Shown here piece by piece: positions 54,590 to 64,000 of a DNA stretch of 64,000 nucleotides. Made by a program: the position numbers and the translations under genes. Position 1 is the first letter of the stretch. Each line of letters begins with the position of its first letter. The notes below the pieces were generated by a model. The model had not been told where the DNA came from, ran no database searches, and saw only the letters and a program-made list of their open reading frames with translations. Source of the stretch: Schistocerca nitens (taxonomy: Eukaryota > Arthropoda > Insecta > Orthoptera > Acrididae); NCBI RefSeq assembly GCF_023898315.1, contig NC_064619.1:503102594-503166593 (forward strand). The letters run 5' to 3'.

Positions 54590-55833
54590 CACGTATATTT
54601 TACTCACAATAATATTCGAAGACAGCATTTTACGTGGTATGTGACTGAACTTGGATCACATTCTCGTGATACTGATAAAAGGAACGTCATCGTTAATAAA
54701 TTAAATAGTTGTAGTCAACTACATAATTTAGTATTTTGTCAAAAATTATATCTTAGACAATACCAAGGTAAAAAGACAATGAAAAATCTCAATCTCCTTC
54801 TATCTACGATATTTGTGGAAAAAATCCTTCTTCTTGTTCCAACTTTTGTACTGATAGGATGTGATTGATATCTCGTAACACAGTAATAAACTGTACTAAA
54901 GTACTGTTACGTTGCTAACTAATACCTGAAAATTGAGTTTCTGTGTTAATGAAATGAATCTTCTTTGTCTGGAGTTTCATTTCATTGTGATTCTCGTCGT
55001 ATATAAATGTTAAGTATTCTGCTCAGCTACCAAAGAGCGCAGCTGTTAGCGCTATTGATCTACAGCGCAGTTTATTGGTAAATAGTGAATATTAATGTGT
55101 CATGAAACATTGAGAAATATTTTCGAATCTTAATGCATATAGTGGAGGTGAGAAAAGATTTAATGTATATTATTTATTACGAGTAAAATACAGCTTGAAG
55201 CAGAATCGGTAGGTGATTGTCTTACGTTCGCCGCCATCTTAGTGAAATATGGCAGCGGTAGTTTTACATTGATTTTATATACAGACAGACTTAAATGTTG
55301 TCGGTTATAATTGCAATAACAAATGTGTACTAGTGGCCGAGGACCCACTCTAAGCTAATAAATTCCAGTTAGATGGTGAACACATCGAACATCTATGAAC
55401 GCAAACAGCATTTTACATTATATAAATTCTTATCTGCTGATGTATGGAGCATGGTAATCTTGTAACAACTTTAATGAAGTATTTAGACAGGAAAATACAT
55501 TAGTGTTGTGTACATGTGATATTGTGTGAGAATAACTGTTCATTTTGCTTAAAGAAAAGTGTTGCCACTACGAGATAACAGTAGCGTTAATTTTGATAAA
55601 CGATTAAACGAAAGCACTGAAATTACTAAAAATCATTACTCTTGTTTAGTTTGGATTACGTATCCTACATTTGGCTTGTTTCTTGGTTTTAAATGATTAC
55701 TTTTGTGAATGAAGTTAGTGACATTTACACTGCTTGACAGACAGCATTGCTACACGTTCCCAGGTGGAGATTTCTCTAAGAAAATAACATTCATTGACCG
55801 GGAAAAGAAGTATTTAAATAAGGCTTCATGTCA
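54590..55833 (+). repeat. Unclassified ~1.2-kb repeat, copy 2
   Basis: Direct partner of 46137-47362, offset 8.45 kb. It starts immediately after the LTR end at 54588. Confidence 0.9.
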
Positions 55834-57467
55834 CATTAATAATAAGTAACTAGTTGTATTGTAATTTAGTTGAAATTGTATAAAACAACACACGCAATTA
55901 CACCACAAGCCACACGTTGTACCATCTTTCCAATACCCTCGTCGTAAGAGGCAGCCGACAGCAATTTTCACCGATTGTCTATGCTGAGCTGCAGTCCGTT
56001 GTCGGTGCCAAAATGTTGACTTAATAGCCGGCAGTTCTTGTCAGCTGAGCTGAAAATCAGAGGGAGCAAAGTCCGGGCTACATGGATGGCGATCAAACAC
56101 ATCCCATCGTAGCCCCTGCAGAGTACAGTCGAAAACTGTCATGAAGAGGGTAGCGCACGACAGTTGCGTTATGTGGGCTGCATCGTATCGGGCGAAATAT
56201 CTCACTGGCAAGCATACTTGGTGGAAGACACTGTTTTCTAGGCATATTTAGGTGCTCACTGTGCGCTAAAAACTGAAAAGACGGAAGTGATGCGATCAAC
56301 AGGCAGACAAGAGACATTGTCCAACACACCTACGCAAATCTTTATCGGGTTTTCACTGTGGTTTCCATTTTGCGACCGATCGGACCTTACTTTAGGAATT
56401 CACCTCGTATAATGGTTTAATTGCAACTTACCTACAGGTGGAGAATAAAGTCAGGAACCGATATGTCAGTTTTTTCCCTTGACCACAACCTTTCAACGCT
56501 TATACAGGTCCTAACCTACTATGTGATGAAAAATGGACCCCATATCATTTAAGTGGAGAGGGAATACCCAGAATCCTACATTTTAGTTGCCCTGAAGAGG
56601 ACCACTTTAAATATGGTCGAAACGCCAGTTGTTAGTGATTGTAGTGTCCTATAGAGATGCTGTATAATACTCAAAAGCATTTCCTTCAAATTAACGCTGG
56701 CTGTTGAAACCTTCGAAATTATATTGTCCTGCAGTTTGATAAGAGAAAAATGAGTCGCCGTTCTCATAGTTCTGCGATTACAGTTACCCTCCCGCTTGTT
56801 CAACAGTGCCGTCGGGACACGTCGGAACCCTCCCACTGGCTGAGTTGTCACTGTCGTGCTCGCGCAGTGACGACCAATGGGCGGACTCGGCTAGCAGAGC
56901 GAATGAGCGATGGCTCGACACCGGCAGACGCGCCGATGTGCTCATTAAACAGCGATAGGCTACAAGGCCTGGGGACGGGTGGCGTGGACTGCCGCAGGGG
57001 GAGGGGAAGGGAGGAGGTCGGTGGCCGACATTCCGGACACGCGGAGCACGGAGCCTCGTAGCTGTCACTGCCTCGACAGCCGAGGAATGTTTAATGAAAT
57101 CGCTCCGAATTAGAGGCTTTTAAAAAATTTAGTGTGTTGCTGACACCGCCGATCCAAATTCCCTTCAGGCGCCCTGTTTGAAAATTTCGTCAGTCGCGTT
57201 GAAGTGGTTGTAAGATACGACCCATTTAGCTTAATTGACGCCGCCTGTATTATTCAGTGAACGGGGAGCAAATTAAAAGCTCGCAAGCCTATACTTCACT
57301 GGCGGAAATAGTTCGCTGCTGCTTTTTTTTGGTGGATGTGCAATTCTATTTGTAGAGTGACCACCGATAACCGCACCTCGCCTCTACTTTTATACACCTG
57401 TAAAACATTCACCTCCTGTTTACGTACACTGCCGACGAATACCGCAGGAGGTGGAAGGCAGAACTCA
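55834..57467. other. Unassigned DNA with a GC-rich part and one stem-loop copy
   Basis: 56780-57060 is GC-rich with overlapping frames and no domain. At 56592-56622 the plus strand has CTGAAGAGGACCA...TGGTCGAAACG, a member of the stem-loop family. The remainder is unassigned. Confidence 0.5.
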
Positions 57468-57480
57468 GTTTTCTGGTATA

Positions 57481-57969
57481 AGGTTGGTAGGTTGGTTGGT
57501 TTGGGGAAGGAGATCAGACAGCGTGGTCATCGGTCTCATCAGATTAGGGAAGGATGGGGAAGGAAGTCGGCCGTGCCCTTTCAGAGGAACCATCCCGGCA
57601 TTTGCCTGCAGCGATTTAGGGAAATCACGGAAAATCTAAATCAGGATGTTCCATAAGATTTCGGGATTGCAGCCGGATCTCATCGACTTCTTTCCACAAT
57701 ATTTCGGCTGCCAACCTTACAGCCATCTTCAGGCGAGTGTTTGACACTCGGTGTCAAACACTCGCCTGAAGATGGCTGTAAGGTTGGCAGCCGAAATATC
57801 GTGGAAAGAAGACGATGAGATCCGGCTGCAATCCCGAAATCTTATGGAATATTCGATACGCCGGGAAAATTTCAAGAGTCACATTAAATCAGGATGGGCG
57901 GACGTGGGATTGAACCGTCGTCCTTCCGAATGAGTGTCCAGTGTGCTAACCACTGCGCCACCTCGCTCG
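57481..57969 (-). mobile_element. tRNA-derived SINE (family 6), split by a hairpin element
   Basis: On the minus strand the tRNA-like head is GCGAGGTGGCGCAGTGGTTA (A box) and GACGGTTCAATCCCACGTCC (B box) at about 57895-57965. The body ends with a CCAACC-rich tail at 57481-57500. GTTTTCTGGTATA (57468-57480) and GTTTTCTGGCATA (57970-57982) form a 13-bp target duplication with one mismatch. The insertion at 57649-57884 sits in the body. Confidence 0.9.
57649..57884. mobile_element. Hairpin (foldback) element of 236 bp in the SINE
   Basis: Two 99-bp arms (57649-57747 and 57751-57849) are reverse complements with about two mismatches and a 3-bp centre. A 35-bp one-sided tail follows to 57884. A perfect 12-bp target duplication TAAATCAGGATG lies at 57637-57648 and 57885-57896. 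Each arm carries the stem-loop CTGAAGAT-GGCTG-loop-CAGCC-GAAA. No coding capacity. The long duplication and single tail fit a retro-insertion better than a Tc1/mariner-type (TA) event. Confidence 0.93.
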
Positions 57970-58034
57970 GTTTTCTGGCATACGGACTTCACAGAATAAA
58001 AGAGTAGCTTTTTTTACTGGGCGCTGAAAATATA

Positions 58035-59215
58035 CACTATTGGCCATGCAGCTTCAACACGATACCACAGTTCATCAAGAGTAGTGACTGGCATATTGTG
58101 ACGAGACAATTGCTCCCCCCCCCCCCCCATCCCGCCATTGACTAGACGTTTTCAATTGGTGCTAGATCTGGAGAATGTGCTGGCCAAGGCAGCAATCGAA
58201 CATTTTCTGTATCGAGAAAGGCCCGTACAGGACCTGCAACATGCGGTCGTGCATTATCCCGCTGAAATGTAAAGTTTCGCAGGGATCGAATGAAGGGTGG
58301 AGCCACGGGTCGTAACACATCTGAAATGTAACATCCACTGTTCAAAGTGCCGTCAATGCGAACAAGAGGTGACCGAGACGTGTAAGGACTGGCACCCCAT
58401 ACCATCACACCGGGTGATACGCCAGTATGGCGATGACGAATACACGCTTCCAACGTGCGTTCACCGCGATGTCGCCAAACACGGATGCGACCATCATGAT
58501 GCTGTAAACAGAACCTGGATTCATCCGAAAAATGACGTTTTGCCAGACGTGCACCCAGGTTCGTCGTTGAGTACACCATCGCAGGCGCCTCTGTCAGTGA
58601 TGCAGCGTCAAGGGTAACCACAGCCATGGTCTCCGAGTTGACAGCCCATGGTGCTGCAAACGTCGTCGAACTGTTCGTGCAGATTGTTGTTGTCTTGTAA
58701 ACGGCCCCATCTGTTGACTCATGGATCGAGACGTGGCTGCACGATCCGTTACAGCCATGCGGATGAGTGTCATCTCGAATACGAGTCCGTTGGGATCCAG
58801 CACGGCGTTCCGTATTACCCTACTGAACGCAGCGATTCCATATTCCGCTAACAGTCATTGGATCTCGACCAATGCGAGCAGCAATGTCGCGATACGATAA
58901 ACCGCAATCGAGATAGGCTAGAATCCGACCTTTATCAAAGTCGGAAACGTGATGATACGCATTTCTCCTCCTTACACGATGCATCACAACAACGTGTCAC
59001 CAGGCAACGCCGATCAACTGCTGTTTGTATATGACAAATCGGTTGGAAACTTTCCTCATGTCAGCACGTTGTAGTTGTCGCCACCGGCGCCAACCTTGTG
59101 AGAATGCTGTGAAAAGCTATTCATTTGCGTATGACAGCATCTTATTCCTGTCGGTTAAATTTCGCGTCTGTAGCACGTCATCTTCGTGATGTAGCAATTT
59201 TAATGGTCAGTAGTG
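58035..59215 (-). mobile_element. Tc1-like DNA transposon with one end deleted to the tip
   Basis: Right end ATGGTCAGTAGTG followed by TA and left end TA followed by CACTATTGGCCAT form terminal inverted repeats matching at 11 of 13 positions. The right end continues as expected (AATTTTAATGGTCAG). The left end jumps after 13 bases to internal sequence (GCAGCTTCAACACGATACC), so the inner part of that terminal repeat and the transposase C-terminus are missing. Confidence 0.85.
58142..58985 (-). pseudogene. Tc1-like transposase, C-terminally truncated
   Basis: The minus strand starts near 58985 (a MRRNAYHHVSDFDKGRILAY type start) with GLSYRDIAARIGRDPMTVSG (HTH). Stops and frame changes follow between 58840 and 58630. 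A frame from 58627 then carries HFSDESRFCLQHHDGRIRVW (first Asp), SPGVMVWGASPYTSRSPLV, FQRDNARPHVAGPVRAFL (second Asp) and DLAPIENV (Glu), ending at a stop near 58142. The usual last 50-70 residues are missing. A C14 run at 58115-58128 lies just past the stop. Confidence 0.87.
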
Positions 59216-59217
59216 TA

Positions 59218-59940
59218 TGTAATCATTAGCAGAAATGATGAGAAATGTTGGGATAAAAAAATCGCGTCCCTGTTATACTTTCGAAACACTGACATTTACA
59301 CTTTCGGCGACAAGAAATGGGATTAGTTTCAAGATGCTGTAGCTTTTATCGTCTCGAATCATGAGATGATAAAACTTCAGGTACAGAAATAGTAGAACGG
59401 AGTTGACAACAGGTGCCATAGACATGCAATGTGTGCAGCTACAGGTATCTTCCCAATTATATGTAGACTTGAGAAAAATGGATAAAACTAGAACAAAAGA
59501 AATCACCATTACTGTGCAACAGCTTATTCTATCACCCGACTGTAGAACCTCTTTCAAGAGGCTACAGGCAAACAAAGTTACGACTGGAGTCGTATCAAGG
59601 TGATTTTGAAGATAATTACATATGTAGTAAGGAATAATAGCTTTAGGACTGCTGTGTAAATAGTTGTATAATTAATTTTTCTATTGATTAAACCTTTAAA
59701 AACTATTGAGAGTTCTTGAGTTATTTACTCAGTGAATGTTTTACTACAAAATTACTGAGACACGATACACCACACTTTAATTTCCAACAACATTATGAGA
59801 AAGACAGATTGCTACACACCACATAGAGGAAGCGCTGAGTAAGCTTGTTATATTTCCCATTGCTGGAATGTGCTGCGAAAAGCCAGTTGCAAGTTTCCGG
59901 CGTTGAGTGGTCGAGGAGCACATTTTTAGGTCTCCCCAGA
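59218..59940. other. Unassigned AT-rich DNA
   Basis: No gene or element recognised. Minus-strand frames here show no domain. Confidence 0.5.
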
Positions 59941-59944
59941 TTCC

Positions 59945-60045
59945 GCCAAGGGATCGAGACGTAGCTGCACGATCCGTTACAGCTACGCGGATTAGATGAG
60001 TGTCATCTCGACTGCTAGTGATACGAGGCCGTTGGGAGAAGGCTG
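59945..60045 (-). mobile_element. Fragment of the 58-kb Tc1-like family
   Basis: GGGATCGAGACGTAGCTGCA and CGATCCGTTACAGCTACGCG match 58727-58762 (GGATCGAGACGTGGCTGCA) in the same orientation with few differences. It continues past the point where that copy diverges (GACTGCTAGTGATACGAGGC). No ends are present. Confidence 0.8.
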
Positions 60046-62208
60046 CCGCAGTTATCGGCGCTCCCAAACTAAGGTAACGCAAAGCACCTTAAAGATATGG
60101 AAACTACGAGTAGCCCTTGGGGGATGAGAAGCGTGGCCAGTAACGCCCACGGACTTTCCTGGAAGCTTATACAGACAATGAACCAACGCCATTCTACCGT
60201 ATACAGGTCGGAAACCATCTGTGTAAAAGCCCTTCCAGTGGCATCTTCTAGTCAGTTTACCGAAATCCAACAATCTCTTGCGGAGAAAATTCTGCAGACT
60301 TCTTCCACATGTTAGAAGATGCAAAGAAATTCTCGGTTGTCATAGTGCAAAACTTGCGCATTCGCCTCACCAACCTGTTGCGTTTACGAGCGTAGCGGTA
60401 GACAGAAGGACACACTTAGTGTTTACCGTTTCGGACCGCAGGGGCGACGTTTGGTCGCAGAGATATCAAGAGATACCGGACGAAGCTTCGCGCTTCTTTC
60501 GACGCGGTTTTGAGTGTCACGTTTAGGATTTGCCCTGCTTTCCCTCTGTGCAGCTCAATATTTGTGACTTTATTCCGCAACGTGAGTTTGCTTTTCATGG
60601 TAGATTTTATGACTGGGATCGTGAGCCGATCATCTCCAGTATTATGGCACTTAAGGGCACTTATGCAGCACAGACAGAAAAGTTATTTGCTTGTTGAGCA
60701 TCTATCTGCCACATAGCATTCACGTGCTTTCACCATTTATGCCAAACTTTCAGAATAGACAGGAAGGTTGTCTTCCTGATGATTAACGTAATTGTGTTTG
60801 TAATCTCTGTCTCAGTAATTTTTACCGTTGACGTATTGAACTGCCCCTATAGTTCACATTGACAGGTGAATCATTTTTTAGGGAACAAAAATTTAATCGT
60901 TAATTTTAACGAATGTTATCGTTTCTTTTCTACAACTATCTGATGAAGCGATCCTTTTTCTGTTAATTAATGTCATCAATCTCTATGTGACTCAATAGTG
61001 CAATCGCTTTTTTGGCGTTCGAGTGTAAAACAGGTGCCATTGCTAGTAACATCTGTGATTAAACAGCAAAGTTAATTCTTTAATTTATTTTTATGTAATT
61101 TTTTATTATTAAACTTAACCTAAATATGCACTGAGCAGCGTGAGTGGTTACCGTTGCCATTGTCATTCTTTGGTGTTGTAAACCTACAAGGCGTAGAGTA
61201 GTTGTAGCGTTAACTGTGTTTTGAGTTTGCGAGTGTGGCACGAAGCTTGCACTCACTACAGCCGAATCCCAGTGGACTCATACGAACCACAACAAACAAT
61301 TCGCATAAGCCTTACATTACAAGGCTCAATGAAAAGAATGCTAAACATTTAAGCTTTCGTATAAAGACGTCTTTCTCCGGATCTAGATGACATAGACCCA
61401 TCCTCATAACGAAAACTCACACACACACACACACACACACACACTCCACACCCTATCAATCCCACAAAAATAAATGAAATTTATTTGATTTAATTAAACG
61501 TCATCCAGTCAATCTTGTTCACCAAAATCAATCATCCATCTACCTACTTGGCTAAATACTCTGTTTCACGCCTCTGCCTACTGGACATTTATGCCCTCGC
61601 TAAACGGTAACACTAACCTATAAATGTAGAAATGACTCAATGAGAATCATACGCAAGTGCCTTTTGTGGCGAATCTGCATGCCATTGAGTGGTGGACGCT
61701 AGGTTAAATACAAAGTGATCAAGTCCCTGTACCAGCTTTTATTCAATCCCCTTATTTTCGTCTTCTGGGCACGCCCTTTACCTCTGTGCCACCATTTCCT
61801 ACTGTTTTTTCAATAATGGATGCTCTTGAATTTATTCCTTTAATGGGTAGTGTTGACTAAAATCCGCTACCTGTCACAACTGGAGGTGGTTTATCTGTAT
61901 CACAATACGCTTCGGGTTTATAGCCATCTTCAGGCGATTATACATTCAGTTTCATCGTCACTGTTCATCATTAGACGGAATATCCTAGTCGTAACTATAC
62001 GTCTGTCACCATATGTGATCATTTGAACCGCCATATTTGACTTTCATGTGTTACGTCACTTAAAATTTAAACAACCGTACATGAGACATGAACTGACAGC
62101 ATCCACAATGTTTATATTCGAATATACAGTTTATGGTCAATGAGGTTAGAATGTAGTACTTGAGCCGTGGTAAAAATTGCTGTTTTGAAGAGCGCACCGC
62201 AGCGCATA
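60046..62208. other. Unassigned DNA with a CA microsatellite and one weak stem-loop copy
   Basis: (CA)13 at about 61418-61444. At 61910-61933 the minus strand reads CCTGAAGATGGCTATAAACCCGAAG, a weak member of the stem-loop family (GAAG in place of GAAA, two-pair stem). No genes recognised. Confidence 0.5.
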
Positions 62209-63910
62209 GTGTGAAGCAGTCGCCCTCCGTTTCTGGCGGTGGCGCCGCTGTGGCAATCGCAGCTTTGGTGTCTCCCTCTGGTGGGAAAGGGGAAAGGTTA
62301 CCTGTTCACGTGCATTTAAGGGGCGCCATGAGCTCGCCAGGGGACAATCTCTCTTCCCCAGCTTGCTAGTCTGTCTCTCGTCCGCATTTCTTAGGCAGTT
62401 AGTGTCTGTCTGTCGTTCGGAGTGCTAGTATGTCTGTCGTTCGGATCAACCTTTACAGCCGGCAGAATGAGAGACTTTCCACTCCACCAGTAAGAGATTT
62501 CAGCGAGTGGTCGCCCGGTCGGGGCTTGGTTCCTGCATCTGAGTCTGCGCGTTAGGCCGCCAGTCTGCTCGAATTTGCTCAGGCAATGGTCATTGGCGGT
62601 TGGATCGATCAGATGGTCGTTCGCGCACTGAGACACAAGATGAGATGTCCGTCTTGACCGTCGGCGCATGTGAGGTCGCCACGTGAGACCAGTGGCCCGC
62701 GGCGTATAGCGAGGGGTAGCGGCTTCGCGGTCGACACGAGAGCAATAGGAGTCAACCACGACATCGGTCCGACCGGTGCAAGCTGCGACGCCGTGAGACG
62801 GGAGATCGGCGCGCCTTCCTGCGTCCGTTGGAGCGGCTGGCAGCGGACGGTTCGGGAGAGCGATTTGGGGGTGCTGCGCCAGGTCATCTCTAGAAATCGT
62901 AGTTTATTAGAAGTTAGGTGATTGGTGATATGTTGTTTGATTTACTCTTGTTAAATTCTACTTGTTTTCTTGGTGAGGTCACCAGCCGTTTTGATTTGGT
63001 GTCGTCTCCGTTTGCCCACCCGCGGGAAGGTGGTTGTTTATAAACAGGGTGGTCCGTTTTTCCCTTGTGGAGAAGGGGCGGGTTAGAGCAACCTGCGGTT
63101 CGGGTTGTTCGATAATCTCCCTATCAATCCACCGTACGTTAGTTGCTGCCTCTGTCATGCTTGTCGGATTTGATGTGTTAACGAATTTATTGCTTGGAGT
63201 GTAACGGCCTAATACCTGAAATATGTTTTGATCTTTGGAAACTTTGATATTATTGCCAATGATCTTGAGAGGCAGTATGTGTGTACTGTAGAGCATCTTA
63301 AATATTGTTTGGCCAACCTTGAAAATTTTAAATATAAAGTTGCCACCCTTTCACCGTAAGACTTTTCTTAGAAGTTAAAATCAATTTGCACCTTCGGTGT
63401 TAAGGTTAATGTTTTAATTGTTAGTGTTTTGTACCATTTCCTTCTCTCCTACGGGGGGTGCATAGTTTGTCTACTTGTGTAAATTGTTAAAAATCTTAGT
63501 TTAAAGTTATCTGGTGTGTTGCAGATTTGCACCAGTGTAGTCTTTCAGAGGTTGTTGTGAGCGGCCGTAACTACGGCCGTGTCAAAAGGGAGCGGCAAGG
63601 TTCTCTGCCCGAAAGCTCATCCAGTCAAAACTTGTTCCTCTCTGCCTCTGAATAAATTGTAACTTTGATATTTAGAGGGTGCTTTCTGACTATAATTTTA
63701 ATTCTGTTTCTTTAAAAAAATGCTTTTAGGTACTGTTAAAGTGAATAAGATTCCCATTTCTTAAAAGGAATTTGGTTATGATTTCATCAGTCACTCCCTG
63801 GCAACTATTTCCATGCTTACATATTGTGATTAAATGTGTTAATGTTCTTGATGAATCGCTAGTAAATAAAATAAATTCTTAAGAATTTTCTTTGAAAATA
63901 AATCTCGGTT
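62209..63910 (+). repeat. Possible LTR or GC-rich promoter-like repeat
   Basis: GC-rich first half (62209-62900) with short internal duplications (GTCTGTCGTTCGGA repeated at about 62408 and 62431). An AT-rich second half follows with AATAAATTG near 63650 and AATAAAATAAATTC near 63867. I recall the first half as LTR sequence from Schistocerca. No partner, PBS or polypurine tract is visible in the window, so the class and both limits are uncertain. Confidence 0.35.
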
Positions 63911-64000
63911 CAGTACTATGTACGGAAAATTATCACGTGATTGGAAAACTACATTGGCAGTATATGTCAGATAGTTACTGTCAGAAAATAGTATGTTAAG

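Noticed and set aside
46137..55833. An LTR pair enclosing an 8-kb retrotransposon
   Set aside because: The two 1.2-kb copies lack TG...CA ends and target duplications, and no PBS follows the first; kept only as direct repeats.
57766..57798. Definite hammerhead ribozyme
   Set aside because: The CUGANGA and GAAA boxes and one stem are present, but an extra base breaks the usual stem II start and no third stem with a cleavage site was found, so it is listed only as hammerhead-like.

Overview
The window looks like gene-poor, repeat-dominated DNA from a very large insect genome. The best fit is an orthopteran close to Schistocerca. This rests on recall of its SINE, LINE and Tc1 families and is inference, not a database match. 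I recognise no host protein-coding gene, tRNA gene, rRNA gene, CRISPR array or prokaryotic feature. Nearly every coding trace is a transposable element, and most carry stops, frameshifts or deletions.

Layout. 1-1026 is a satellite of 262-bp units that runs off the left edge. 1.0-8.7 kb is mostly unassigned, with two tRNA-derived SINEs and a Jockey-like LINE remnant split by a second LINE in the opposite orientation. 8693-13117 is one Tc1-like transposon opened by a LINE, which is itself hit by SINEs; another SINE sits in the Tc1 part. 13.9-16.5 kb holds a Tc1/mariner N-terminal fragment, a LINE ORF1 (zinc-knuckle) relic and a LINE reduced to its two ends. 18.0-20.0 kb holds a tRNA-like SINE, a large hairpin repeat and a Penelope-like reverse transcriptase (RT) relic. 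20.7-27.05 kb is bounded by matching terminal inverted repeats and holds a dead DNA transposon, several SINEs and a mariner with two catalytic Asp codons changed.

29451-42521 is the main object: a Ty3/gypsy-type LTR retrotransposon with two ~1.52-kb LTRs (about 98% identical by eye), a 4-bp target duplication, a primer-binding site matching tRNA-Gly, gag, protease, RT, RNase H and integrase in Ty3 order, and a polypurine tract. A 1254-bp Tc1-like element lies in the left LTR, exactly at its TATA region, and a SINE lies in pol. Pol carries a frameshift between protease and RT, a nonsense codon and a homopolymer frameshift.

45-56 kb holds a pogo-like transposase relic, two direct copies of an unclassified ~1.2-kb sequence 8.45 kb apart, a LINE carrying two SINEs, a broken gag and a separate 718-bp LTR. 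57.5-60 kb holds a tRNA-derived SINE split by a 236-bp hairpin element with a perfect 12-bp target duplication, then a deleted Tc1 and a fragment of the same family. The right end (62.2-63.9 kb) is a GC-rich stretch that may be another LTR.

The most unusual recurring signal is a small stem-loop, YUGANRAU-stem-GAAA. It is present in both arms of both large hairpins and at other sites, with stem sequences that differ but keep pairing. It resembles part of the hammerhead-ribozyme core, although the full fold is not demonstrated.
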